A stretch of 64,000 bases of DNA from Rhizoclosmatium globosum (lineage: Eukaryota > Chytridiomycota > Chytridiomycetes > Chytridiales > Chytriomycetaceae): positions 85,944 to 149,943 of the forward strand of contig MCGO01000097.1 of the NCBI GenBank assembly GCA_002104985.1, given 5' to 3'. The notes under the pieces are model-generated. The model worked only from the letters and a program-made list of their open reading frames with translations. It made no database searches and had not been told where the DNA came from. A program made the translations under genes and the position numbers. Below are positions 44,007-54,500 of the stretch, piece after piece. The first letter of the stretch is position 1, and each line of letters starts with the position of its first letter.

Positions 44007-44866
44007 TCAAGCAGCCGCATTCCCACTGGGTAACGCTTCCTCGAACAACCCGATATTAAACACGAAACTCTGCTTCGCCTCCTGAATAAACGCATCACGA
44101 TCCAAAAACACTTTCAACCCTTCCTCCGTATCCAACTTATCCAACAACCCACGATACAACACCTTAAACTCTCCATGATTCTCAATATCAGGAAACTCGT
44201 AGAAATCAAGACCCGCCCCAGTCTCCAAACTCAACGACTTTGAAATCCGTTTCGCAATCATCTGACCACCAGACAAGTCACCCAAGTACCGCGAATACGT
44301 ATGCGCAACGAGAAGAGTAGGATTCGTCTCGGAGAGTTGTCGGATTCTGTCGCAGTATGCTTTCACGGCAGGAGACCGTGTTGTCAAGCCTTCTTGGATC
44401 ACGTCTTCATCTGCACCGTCAAACAGGAAGCGGATGTCTTTTTCGAGGCGGGAGGCGCGGTTTAGCTCTTTGGGGAAGTAGAAGCGGGAAATGACGGGGT
44501 GCCCTTTGTTTGCGTCCATTGCGGCTTCGAGTTCGAGGTAGACTGGGTACAGGGCGAGGAGGTAGCTTTATGTTTGGAGAGATGGTTTAGATTTTTGAGG
44601 GATTATTGGGCATGACTTACTTCAAATACAAGGGCCATGTAATTCGGGCTGAGAAGATGAGTTTGATGAGTTCACAGTTTTCGGCTTGCCGGTGAAGAGT
44701 CTTGGTTTCCTCTTTGATGATTGCAGAGAATGGTTGCTTCTCTACAGCAGCTTCGGTGGTAGATGCTGCGGGTGGAGCTGTCACAGAAGCGGAAGGGGAA
44801 GCCTTTGGTGCAGAGCTCTTGTTGATTCGTTCAAGGCCAAAGAAGTTGAGAATCTTGTCAAGGATC
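44007..44866 (-). CDS. Heme oxygenase
   Basis: Two exons; the intron (GTAAGTCATG...AAAG, about 44575-44629) joins WPLYLN to YLLALYPVYLELEAAM. The start at 44866 (MILDKILNFFGLERI) is followed by an Ala/Ser/Pro-rich segment. The catalytic domain then shows KTLHRQAENCELIK, with the probable proximal heme His. The family signature HTYSRYLGDLSGGQMIAKRI follows, with the distal-helix GDLSGG. There is no C-terminal membrane anchor (ends LPSGNAAA), so it is probably soluble. It opens heme to biliverdin, CO and iron, for iron recycling or for chromophore supply to light sensors. Confidence 0.9.
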
Positions 44867-45214
44867 ATTGTTTGGTTGGTTGTTTTGGGTGCGGAAAGAT
44901 TGAAGGAGGCGCTCGCTTTTTGTATTGTTTTTGGAGTCTGGAACTGGCTTATCCAATGGGATTCGAGAGTGGAGATGACCGGAAATTGATTCAAAATCAG
45001 GATGTCGAACCCTGTTGTTGATTCTGAATCATTGATTTGGAATCGAGTTCCGTGGTTGGTTCTTTCAAGAAAATCCAATGAAGGAAGCATGTAGAAGTTA
45101 TATGTACTAATGTGAAAATATGGTTGTGAGTGTGAGTGGCAGCCAAACTTTCTCAAAATTGTATTTTTATGATTTATTTTGCCATCCATGAAAATTGATA
45201 TTAGCTGGTTAGAA
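44867..45214. other. Upstream region of heme oxygenase
   Basis: 348 bp between the heme oxygenase start and the 3' end of the F-box/ankyrin gene. No distinct motif recognised. Confidence 0.4.
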
Positions 45215-46936
45215 TCAAAATGCCAATGCATTACAACAGTTCCAATTTGACAAGATGGATTTATACTTTGTTCGACTGGAAGCAAGAGGGTCATCCAAAA
45301 CAGTCAATGCTTTCTCAACAACATTGACGTATTCTCTCAACTCCTCTGGTACTGAAGATCCACTTGCCCATTTATGAAGTCGCTGCAATACTCGAGCATG
45401 GTTTTGGTAGATGAACGTCGGCGACCAGTCGTGGAGACCAAATAGCCTCTTTCCTTTTGTCACGAAACCATCCATTTCGAGGAGCAACTGGAGCAACTCA
45501 GATTCGTCGCTCTCAAACGCGTCCAATATCCATCCAAAGTCTTTCCTGCGTTCCACAAACCGTCTATCGTTGATAATCAATCGCGCAGATGTTTTGTTGT
45601 ACACACATTCAACAGCCAGATGCAATGCACAGTCGTCTCCACCATCCAGAGGATCAACACGGTCATCAGTTAAAAGCACATGCACAACATCAAAGTAGTC
45701 ATATCTCGCCGCTTCTCGCAACGCCAAATTATTCAAGGCACACGGATCCACACGTCCATCTTGTAGAAGCATTGAAACAGATCTACTCGACCCGCATTTC
45801 GCCATATTCCGAAGAACTTCTGAATCCCCAGCGCGTGGATCGACACGATCGTCTTGAAGCAATACTTCGAGAAACTTTAGGTGGTCGTCGTTATGATCAC
45901 CCGTGCTGCGTATAACTGCGTTGTCAAATGCAGATGGATCTACGCGCGGGTCTTTGACGAGGAGATTGAATGTAGAGAATTTCTTGAATTTGATCGCGTC
46001 GCGAAGAGCGCGGTTTTCAACAGCCATTGGGTTGATGCGAGGGTCTGCGAGGAGTAACGTTGTTGTATTGACTAAACCTCGTTTTGCAGCTTGGTATAGG
46101 GCAAAGCTGTTGAATGCGCTTGGATCAACACGTTTGTCCTGAAGAAGAATAGGGAAAATGGATTGTTGATAGCCTATGGCTGCAAGGGCACAGATCATTG
46201 GGATTGTGGATGGGTCGATACGTGGGTCCGAGAGGAGGCGAGATACCGTATTTCCAAATCCAAGACTGCATGCAATCTTGAGGGCTTCGTTTGAATTTGC
46301 GGTTGGATCGATTCGGGGATCGTTCAGGAAAAGAGAAATGATTTCTGGAGAGTTGTAGCAGCCTGAACCAAAGAATGCTTCTTGGTTCTGGAATATTGGA
46401 TCAACACGTCCATCTTCATGAAGAAGGAGAAATGATTCAATGTCTTTTGAAGAATTCATCCAGGGGAATAGTATGCTCAAGTATAGCGATGGATCAAACA
46501 ACGGATCTTTAAGTAAGTGTTTCAGGACCTTGTTCAATTTGAGACATCCGGAAGTTGGCTCCGAGACATTGTGCTCATCGTCGTCTTTTGAGCAGGTTAT
46601 TTCTGACTGCAGCCATTGATGAAACAGGACAGAGTGGTACGCAAGAGGAAGGTGTGGGCAGCAACTGAATTGGCTGTACCAAGCGAGTTGCCTATTTAAT
46701 TGACAGATGTAGACAATAAAACAGTGGGCGCCTGAGCGAGAAAAGTCTGAATGAACGTGAAGACGGGCAAGGTGGGGAGAGTTGAAGAGTGATGGAGCAA
46801 ATAGGTGCTTGGATGCAAGGCCGACAGAGACAAGGTGAACATCAATTGGGAGATGCAACAGTATCTGTTCTCTGATTTCTGTAGGGAGCGAGTAGATACT
46901 CGCTTTGCTTGGTGGTGGTTGCAGATTTGATTGCAT
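45215..46936 (-). CDS. F-box/ankyrin-repeat protein (DPRVDPS repeats)
   Basis: Single-exon, 573 aa. The N-terminal F-box-like helix region reads IYSLPTEIREQILLHLPIDV. It is followed by about ten ankyrin-type units built on LL-x-D-x-R-[VI]-DP-[ST]-A ... AL-x-x-A (for example LLQDKRVDPSAFNSFALYQA, LLQDGRVDPCALNNLALREA). This repeat style is frequent in chytrid F-box/ankyrin families. It would act as a substrate adaptor of an SCF ubiquitin ligase; that role follows from the F-box, and the target is unknown. No frame damage seen. Confidence 0.75.
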   Translation of the reverse strand: MQSNLQPPPSKASIYSLPTEIREQILLHLPIDVHLVSVGLASKHLFAPSLFNSPHLARLHVHSDFSRSGAHCFIVYICQLNRQLAWYSQFSCCPHLPLAYHSVLFHQWLQSEITCSKDDDEHNVSEPTSGCLKLNKVLKHLLKDPLFDPSLYLSILFPWMNSSKDIESFLLLHEDGRVDPIFQNQEAFFGSGCYNSPEIISLFLNDPRIDPTANSNEALKIACSLGFGNTVSRLLSDPRIDPSTIPMICALAAIGYQQSIFPILLQDKRVDPSAFNSFALYQAAKRGLVNTTTLLLADPRINPMAVENRALRDAIKFKKFSTFNLLVKDPRVDPSAFDNAVIRSTGDHNDDHLKFLEVLLQDDRVDPRAGDSEVLRNMAKCGSSRSVSMLLQDGRVDPCALNNLALREAARYDYFDVVHVLLTDDRVDPLDGGDDCALHLAVECVYNKTSARLIINDRRFVERRKDFGWILDAFESDESELLQLLLEMDGFVTKGKRLFGLHDWSPTFIYQNHARVLQRLHKWASGSSVPEELREYVNVVEKALTVLDDPLASSRTKYKSILSNWNCCNALAF

Positions 46937-47205
46937 TGATTGATTGATTTGAACAAGAGCTTAGTGCGACTGTTTTGTCAACTCATAAGTCTTTCCCAAA
47001 TATCAAATTCATTCAACCCCAGTTTTAGTACGCTGCATTTATAGGGCTTATTGTATGATAATAACTAATAAAGTTCTCCCATTGAAATGGAGTAATTATG
47101 AAAATGATGCTACTTCCTCCATTTACACAAATGCGTATGTATCTATGCTTTATATGGTATTTATTGCAAAACAGAACGTTTTCAGCTTCCAAGATTCCTC
47201 CCCAA
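46937..47205. other. Divergent spacer between F-box/ankyrin gene and bZIP7
   Basis: 269 bp with AT-rich sequence; it must hold both promoters, but no shared motif is seen. Confidence 0.4.
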
Positions 47206-48772
47206 ATGTCCGATGCTTCCAAGCCATACAATCCACACACAAACCGAGGCCGAAAGAGAACTGATGCCGATGCACCGTCGAAGCGAAGTGGCCAAATGAG
47301 AGAAGTCCAACGAGGTTCGCACTAAGATACTTTGAGTATTCGTAGTACGTACTAGTACTAACACCCGCCACTCGACACACCAGCACACCGAGAGCGCAAG
47401 AAAGCATACGTAGTTGGTCTTGAAGAACGAGTCAAGGAACTCGAGGCTCGGTTCGGATCAGGAACCACGCCCACTTCGACTGCCCAACCTGCCTCGCTCG
47501 TCGCTGGCCACACCGGCGCAAGAAACGAGTACATTCGAGGCCTTGAATCGATGGCGGCGTCGCTGAAGGACGAAAACAGGAATCTGCGGTTGAAACTGGC
47601 AACGTTTGACGTGCACTTTGGTCTTGAAGGGGGAAATGGAGGGCAGGATGAATATGAAGGTGTGGATGATGTACTTCGACTTGGGTTTGGCGATGGAGGA
47701 GGAGCTGGAGGTGGACGGGGTGTGTGTGTAGATCCAGGATGCACGGCTGAACGAATGAAGGTATTGGCTCTCGAAGGACGGATTCTGCTACTGGAAAACG
47801 ATCTAGATAAGAGTCGGAAAGAGTGTATGGAGTTAAAGGAGAGGTTGGGCAGTGAAGGACCTGCGGGAATGGACACAACAAACTCAACTCTCAGTTTGGG
47901 AATGTTCGATGAATTGGACATGTACCTTGAAAGATTGGATGGAACTGAAGGATACGAGGACACTAATATACCCCCTCCGCCGGAAGTGGAGACTTCTCGT
48001 CTTGCTCTCAAAGCACTTCCTTCGTTACGGAACTCGGGAGCTACCGTTGATAGACTGGCGCAAATGGTTCAAGTTCGTATAGTCACTCTTTCGAAGCTTC
48101 AACTATTCTTGGCTGACGACGCTATTTATAATATGGTAGATGGCTCACGCGAACATGCAAACGTGCAGGAAACCGAGGAATCCGCAACTACTCAAGTTGC
48201 TTCTGTTTGAAATGTACAAGACGTATAATGCGTTACTGGATGAATGCTCCATCATCGATCGTATGAAGATTGTTGAGATCACTGCTTTGTTCAACCTTCG
48301 AAATCGGATCTCGCAGTTTGTGAGTACCTTTTCGTTCTTGCATCGTTTTGTAGAGTTAACGAATATCTGGCCACATCAGAAATACACTGGAATCTTTCTC
48401 GAAATGCTTCAATCCAACAACATGATTCCAACGCCTCCACTCAACACCCCTGAGCTTGATTTCTCAACGCTTCCTGCATCTCTACACACAAAGCTTTCTC
48501 TTCTTAAATCATCCCTTCTCTCTATCCCGTCCTTCCACTCCTCTGAACCTTTAATAACAACCCTCTGCCAAGTCTGGGCTCGCACTGTACAATTCAAAGA
48601 CGTACATAGTTTCATGCAAATACACATCTGTATGATGCAGCTTGAAGAAGTCTGTGGAGAGTCTTTGGAGGATCATACACGGTTTTTGTCCGTGTTCCAG
48701 ACTGCGAGGGAAGGGATGAGGAAGGAGTTGGATGAGATTGCGAAGGAGATGGAGAAGGTTGCATTGACATAA
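47206..48772 (+). CDS. bZIP7 of the family
   Basis: Exons 47206-47314, 47384-48072, 48140-48319, 48380-48772. The first intron splits the basic region: QMREVQR joins to AHRERKKAYV, giving Met at the invariant Asn. NRGRKRTDADAPSKR precedes it. A Gly-rich linker contains GVCVDPGCTAE, equivalent to the CxxC of the others. C-terminal domain: ALKALPSLRNSGATVDRLAQ, KYTGIFLEMLQSNNMIPTPP, LLSIPSFHSSE, IHICMMQLEEV. The last family intron is absent (W-AR read through). Complete. Confidence 0.78.
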
Positions 48773-48815
48773 TATAAGTTATAAATAATGCAGTTAATTC
48801 TTTATTTGAAACAAG

Positions 48816-50105
48816 ATGGATTCAGACTCTGACGCCCCAGTTACACCCACTGGTCTTGACAAGCCATACAACCCGCACAGCAACCGAGGCCGAAAGAGAA
48901 CTGATGCGGAGGCTCCCTCGAAACGCAGTGGACAAATGAGGGAAGCACAGCGAGGTAACACCCAACTACCAACTACCTCACACACTACAACTCATCCATC
49001 CATCAGCCCATCGAGAGCGTAAGAAGATGTATCTATTGGATCTTGAAGCAAAGGCAAAAGAATTGGATCTTGTCAAGGCAAAGCTCGAATTGGCTGAACT
49101 GAAACTGGCATCGTTGGGTTCCTCACCGTCTCCTTCATCACACTCAATATGCTCAAATCCATCGTGTGCCCAGCGTATCACTCACTTGGAAAACATGGTT
49201 TCGCAGCTCCAATATGAAGCACAATCTTGGTCACTCCTCCAGAATCCATCAAACCATTATCAACAACAGAACCAACAATTACCCCTCCATTTACCGCCAA
49301 ACCAAATCACATTACTCGACGACTTATTAAACAACAATTCAATGATTGCATCCGAGATTCTGTTTGGTCCAGTTGATGTGACCCCCTTCCACAACCTCAA
49401 ATCTCTCGATTCCCTTAAAGACACGCACGTGCCCGATACACTCGTCGAATTAACACTGGCTCACACGAAAATCACTCAAACAAGTCAACTCAAACTCATG
49501 TTCTTCAAAATCATACAGGCGTTGAACGATATGTTTGATAACTGCAGTATTCTGGATCGTGTCAAGGCGGCGGAATTCGTGGCGATTTTCTTGGAACGGA
49601 ATCCGAATCATTTCGTTGAGTTGTTTTAATAATTCCAATCCGTGGGTGGGTGAGTACTGACTTATTGAGGTAGAGATATATTTCTCAGTTCTGGTCGAGT
49701 CTCGTCAAGACTCCTGCGAGGTCGATTGAGCAGCAACAACAACGGCCTGAACGGCTAAAAACCAAGAGTTTCACTCTCCTGAGGTCTTCGCTTCTCTCTA
49801 TACCCAGTCTCTCTGCTGCCGAAACTCAAATAGACGAATTTTGCCACGTTATGGTAACTCTCGCTTCTTACCCCCTTCTCTTCTCTAACCTGTTCCATGC
49901 GGCAAAATAGGCGCACGCTCTCGAAGAACAAGACCCTGAATCCTTCTTCCATGCCCACGCAGCTATTTCCGAACTTGAAGCACTGTGTGTCAGCGTCGAA
50001 GACCGGACAAAGTTCTTGATGACATTTGAAGCGGCACGGGAAGGGAACAAACGGGATATGGCGAGTTTGATACAGAAGATGGAGGAGAATGGGATTCAAG
50101 ATTGA
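48816..50105 (+). CDS. bZIP8 of the family
   Basis: Like bZIP7: MDSDSDAPVTPTG leader, NRGRKRTDAEAPSKR, then QMREAQR spliced (GTAACACCC...CATCAG) to AHRERKKMYLLDLE. SICSNPSCAQRI follows the zipper. The C-terminal domain shows MIASEILFGPVDVTPF, RVKAAEFVAIFLERNPNHF, RYISQFWSSLVKTPARS, LLSIPSLSAAE, AHALEEQDPESFFHAHAAIS. The stop is at 50103-50105. It starts 44 bp after bZIP7, so the two are a tandem pair. Confidence 0.78.
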
Positions 50106-50392
50106 TTATTATTTTTCGTTTCTTTGGTTTTTGGGAATAAAGAGTTGTTGCGGAAGTGTTCTGCGTTTGGGGGCTGGGTGTGATTTTGTCGGTATTGGAA
50201 TATGAAATTGAAGGCTGAGATGTGAGTTGAGCCTTGTCGAATGGTTTGGATGATTTTGGAGGCTATTGTGTCTGCCTCCAGGCTGCAGGGGCTATCGCTG
50301 AAACCATAAAAAGAGGGGAGTATGTCGTTGTTTTGCTTCAGCAACAAAACTATTCATCACACGGAACTATTCATCACACGGTTTCAACAAAT

Positions 50393-50572
50393 ATGCCAGT
50401 CCCACATGCCCTTGCTTCTGATTTAATTGCTTCCGCTTCCAAGGCAGCTCAATCAAAGGAATCTGACGCTGAGACACTGATTGAGAAGAAGAAGGTTCCC
50501 GCAAAGAAGGCGGTTGTTATCACTCCTCCTACTTTTAATATTCCTGCATACCATATGGGAAAGCACATGTAA
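50393..50572 (+). CDS. 59-aa small protein
   Basis: Intronless. MPVPHALASDLIASASKAAQ start, Lys/Glu-rich middle, then TPPTFNIPAYHMGKHM. It resembles the other tiny genes in layout (MP start, helical Lys/Glu/Ser body, short aromatic/His end) and in a CCATAAAAAGAGG TATA-like element about 85 bp upstream, but has no TAGGGTT box. Not alignable with confidence. Function unknown. Confidence 0.55.
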   Translation: MPVPHALASDLIASASKAAQSKESDAETLIEKKKVPAKKAVVITPPTFNIPAYHMGKHM

Positions 50573-51319
50573 AATAAAAGATTTTCCGGATATGTCCCTC
50601 GTTTTGTCTTTGTTCAGCATCTGCATGAATTAGGTTGAAACGTAACGGCCCAAAGACCTTCAACCAGAGTCCACTATAATATGAACTCTCCTCAATGTAA
50701 GAAAGTTGTTTGATAAGAGAAAAAGAAGATGATGTAAGGGTTCATTGGAATTGTTTCTTGTTGTTAAAAAATTACCAAAGATGCCAGTTGGCGAAGCGGA
50801 TACAAAAAGGGACACTCTCCCGTTGCAGAGAGACCAAGCGCAAGTCCTTAAATGAGCATCGCTGTCCTTGTTGTAGCTGCACTTGCTGGTATTACCAATG
50901 GCACAGACTGCGACTATCAATGCGGGTTTTCCTACACTCATGGCTAAAACGGGAGCAACGTTGCAGAGCTGCCCAAACTTTGAGAACATTATTGGAGATC
51001 CTAAACTGTGAGCAAAATGCTTCCTCTCTCTCATCTCTATTAAACATTTTGAACAGTGTCATCAAAGGTACTGGCAAGGATATAACGTACCTGTAAGGTT
51101 ACTCAATGCTACCATCGGTTTAGAACCCAATGAGTCAACTTGACCAAACAGTCAAGCTACGGGACAAGAACTGAGCGGATATTATCCGGCCGGTTTACTT
51201 AAAATCTGAATTTTTGTGTGGCTCAGCACAAGGAAAACAACATTCAATCGAATCATCACATGCGCACTTCCATGGCACTTTCATTGAAATTTGAGGAGGC
51301 AAAAAACTACCTTTATCAA
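50573..51319. other. Intergenic region with one candidate tiny secreted ORF
   Basis: No recognised gene. At 50852-50947 a 31-residue frame (MSIAVLVVAALAGITNGTDC, ending FSYTHG) looks like a signal peptide plus a short Cys-containing tail. It could be an orphan first exon or chance. Confidence 0.35.
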
Positions 51320-52165
51320 CATGGGGTCAATATCAAACTCGGAGATGTCTAATCCGTGGAACTGTTTCACGCCTTCGGACTTGGAATCAGCAATCAAAGT
51401 CCTCGAGGCCATCCACAATAACCCTGATTTGAAGCGGACTGCAGCAGTTAATGACGACATGAAGCGATTAATGATTGCGATCCAGAAACATTCGGATCCT
51501 TGGAAGGAGAGACGTCGCGAGAAACGGAAACGTGAAAGCGAAGAAGTTGAAGCGACTGGAATCCGAAAGCTGCGCAGAAAGGGAACATTTGCATATGGAT
51601 CACCGTCAAATTTGGTGGGAATCAACGATGCTCCTGCTATTGTGGATCCATTGGTTGACTATGGATCTATTTCACCTTCGCCAGTGGCTGGTGCGTCATC
51701 GTCTTTCAATACAAAGAAAACTCGACTGTGCCACATTTGCTTGGCTTCTTTCACAAAACTGCATCATTTTTATGACCGCCTCTGTCCATCATGTGCCTCC
51801 TTCAATTACTTTAAGCGCAGCTCACTGTCAGATATGAGCGGTCGTGTCTGTCTCGTGACTGGTGGCCGTATCAAGATTGGTTTCCAAATCGGACTTCAGC
51901 TGTTACGTTCGAATGCAGCCACTGTTATTGTCACATCTCGCTTCCCAAATGATACGGCAACGCGGTATGAAGCTGAACCTGATTTTGAATCGTTTAAGGG
52001 TCGCTTGGTTATTTATGGTGTTGATTTTCGTGGCATTGGAATGGTGAAGCAGTTCTGTCTGGACGTGAAGCGAAAGTTTGATCGATTGGATGTGTTGATA
52101 AATAACGCTGCTCAAACTGTTCGCCGACCTCCTGCCTTTTATGAGCATCTTTTGGCTGGAGAGTC

Positions 52166-53571
52166 AAACAGGAAATTTCCGAGGATGTATACTCGGACTT
52201 CATTTAGGTGCCGCCTTTGGGAATTTGTCTGTCTGTCTGTCTGTCCCCACCTCAGTTTTACGTCAAATGAGATCCCGTCGCCAAAAAATCAAGCCTGTCC
52301 CTCCATCTTGAATTATAAAATGGTGATATTCATTTGCATCGTTTGCACAAATTTATTTTGAAATTGATGGATTATTGAGGCGGCGGCGGAGGGATTTTCG
52401 GAACATACCTTAACAAAAGAAAATGGTCTTTGCGAATTACTGAAAATCCCCACGTTGGGTTCTGGCGGTGGCCAGCGAAAGGCTTTTCATCAAATAAAAA
52501 CCAAGAGTTATGATGAGGAAGAGCACTTCTATTCATTCGCAGAAACGTCCAAAACTTGACTCCACCAAAAAGCCTTTCCCAACACTGAAATCAAGCGCAA
52601 TCGATCGAATTGGATTCAAAGAAGGCGTGTAGGAAATGTGGGCCAATGTCGTCAAGGATTAGAGGTACGGTTGTGTTGTGCGCAAACTAACCAATCTAAT
52701 CAATTGACACGGACACAGCGCGACCCTTAAATTTTACTCAAGCCTTCTCTATTATTAGGAAAGAATGCGGCCGAAAGTTGAAGACTATAGGAGTTGTGGG
52801 GCAAAGGGAATGTGGAGTTGAGTACTTATTTCATCACAACACACTCATCTTACCTCCATTTGCCTTCAAACTCGCAGATCTTTCCCTCGTAGTTGTTTTG
52901 ATACTCTCCGTATATTTTGACGGTGCTGGCATATCTGTGTAAAACGTGAGTACACTAGTCACCTCAACACACTCGTCTTACCTCCATTATCCTCCAAACT
53001 CGCAGAGCATTCCCTCATTGATACTTTGTGTCGAATCTCCTCATATTTTCAAAGATGATTTGAGTTCAAAAATGCTCGACCTTTAAATTCTACTCAGGCC
53101 TTCTCTATTATTAGGAAAGAATGCGGCCGAAAGTTGAAGACGATAGGAGCTGTGGGGCAAAGGGAATGTGGAGTTGAGTACTTTCTTCAAGACAACACAC
53201 TCAACTTACCTCCATTCTCCTCCAAACTTGCCAAGCATTTCCTCGTAGGTGTATTGATACTCTTTGTAAAATTTAAAGCAGATATTCTCGAACATCAAGA
53301 AATTGACGGCGCGAATGTATACTTGTTCAATGGATGAACCTTCCTAAGGACCAAACTTCTTGGATGCCTTACGTTGATTTCCAGGACACCACTATTCTCC
53401 AAGACTATCACAAGCGAATCTTAAAACAGAAAAGAAAGGCAGTTGCAGTTGATGTGGATCGCGACGGAATCGTGCTATTTTCATACTTCCAGAACAACAT
53501 AATAAACAATAGATATTCAAGGAACTCCCTAATGTATCGCTAAGTCCTATGGAGTCCACATGTAGAATTCA
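52166..53571. mobile_element. Inserted repeat-bearing segment inside the SDR gene
   Basis: Interrupts the SDR coding sequence. It holds a (CTGT)n tract near 52228-52246, a long direct repeat (52722-52860 and 53081-53219) and three related ~65-bp units. Part of the segment (53225-53540) has an open frame (GANVYLFNGMNLPKDQTSWM, DFQDTTILQDYHKRIL) that may be a piece of another gene. No terminal inverted repeats or transposase were found, so the mobile-element label is tentative. Confidence 0.35.
52722..53262. repeat. Direct repeats within the SDR insertion
   Basis: 52722-52860 and 53081-53219 share about 140 bp (landmarks CTCTATTATTAGGAAAGAAT, GCGGCCGAAAGTTGAAGAC, GGGAATGTGGAGTTGAGTAC). A shorter unit beginning CAACACACTC...TTACCTCCATT recurs at about 52838, 52963 and 53196. 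Confidence 0.8.
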
Positions 53572-54500
53572 ATGGTAATAGAAGAAGAAATAAAAAAATC
53601 CGAGGACCTAACCAAAGCTTCGTCATTGGATGGTGTGGAAGTTTTGGTCGCCCATAACGAGGCTTCTGGCTTTGAGTTCAAAAAGTTGGAGGATGTTTCG
53701 GCTCAATTATTGGAAGTGGATGGAGCATCTCAACTCTCAAACGAGCCTTCAACATCTCTCGCTTCGACAGAAATTGCATTGGGGCATGACAGTATGAAAT
53801 ACGCAACGCGTGGATCTGTAAATATATCAGCAGCTTTATCTCAAGTTCCCTTAATCGCCGAAGACCACCTCTCACTAGTCCAAAAATCAAAACTGTTTCC
53901 ACCAGGCGAATACGACAGTCATGGACAACAGGTTGACTATCGACCCTGCAATTCTTGGGTTCAACAAATAGAACAAGTCGACACAATCGAAATGATGGAA
54001 TGTCATGCCATCAACGCTTTCGCTCCTTGGATACTGATCCAAGAACTCAAATGCCTGCTGCTTGCGTCGCCGAATCCAGATCGGTATATTGTGAATGTAT
54101 CTGCAATGGAGGGACAGTTTTACCGATTGAAGAGTACATATCATCCACATACGAATATGGCGAAAGCGTCTTTGAATATGTTGACGCGTACTGCGGCTGC
54201 TGGCTTTAAGGACGATGGAATCTTTATGACGGCTGTTGATACTGGTTGGGTCACTAACGAGTCGCCCCTGAAAAGAGGAGAAGAGGAGACGCGAGCCCAA
54301 CCGCCGTTGGATGAATTGGATGGTGCAATGAGGGTGTTGGATCCTGTATTTTCTGGTGTGAGAGGTGAAGACAAGGTGTGGGGAGTGTTTCTCAAGAACT
54401 ATCAACCAACAAAGTGGTAATGTCGAAGTGCAATTAATTGTCATTTATGGTTTCCATTACGACGTATTTTTATTGAATTCATATGAAGTAAAAAGCCCAT

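Larger units (their letters stand above)
51320..54420 (+). pseudogene. Short-chain dehydrogenase split by ~1.4 kb of inserted DNA
   Basis: 5' part (51320 to about 52165): basic N-terminus, a zinc-binding motif (CHICLASF...HHFYDRLCPSC), the Rossmann glycine motif as VCLVTGGRIKIGFQIGLQLL, then VDVLINNAAQTV-type sequence and RPPAFYEHLLAGE. 3' part (from about 53572): IEEEIKKSEDL, SAALSQVPL, HGQQVDYRPCNSW, RYIVNVSAMEGQFYRLKS, HPHTNMAKASLNMLTRTAAA, VDTGWVTNE and the stop at 54418. The order matches a conserved eukaryotic RING-like/SDR family. The two halves are separated by DNA with stops in all frames and internal repeats. A 1.4 kb intron is possible but ten times longer than most here. Probably inactivated. 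Confidence 0.65.

Noticed and set aside
51320..54420. SDR as one gene with a 1.4 kb intron
   Set aside because: Not excluded, but other introns here are 45-215 nt and the intervening DNA holds repeats and foreign-looking coding sequence, so insertion is preferred.
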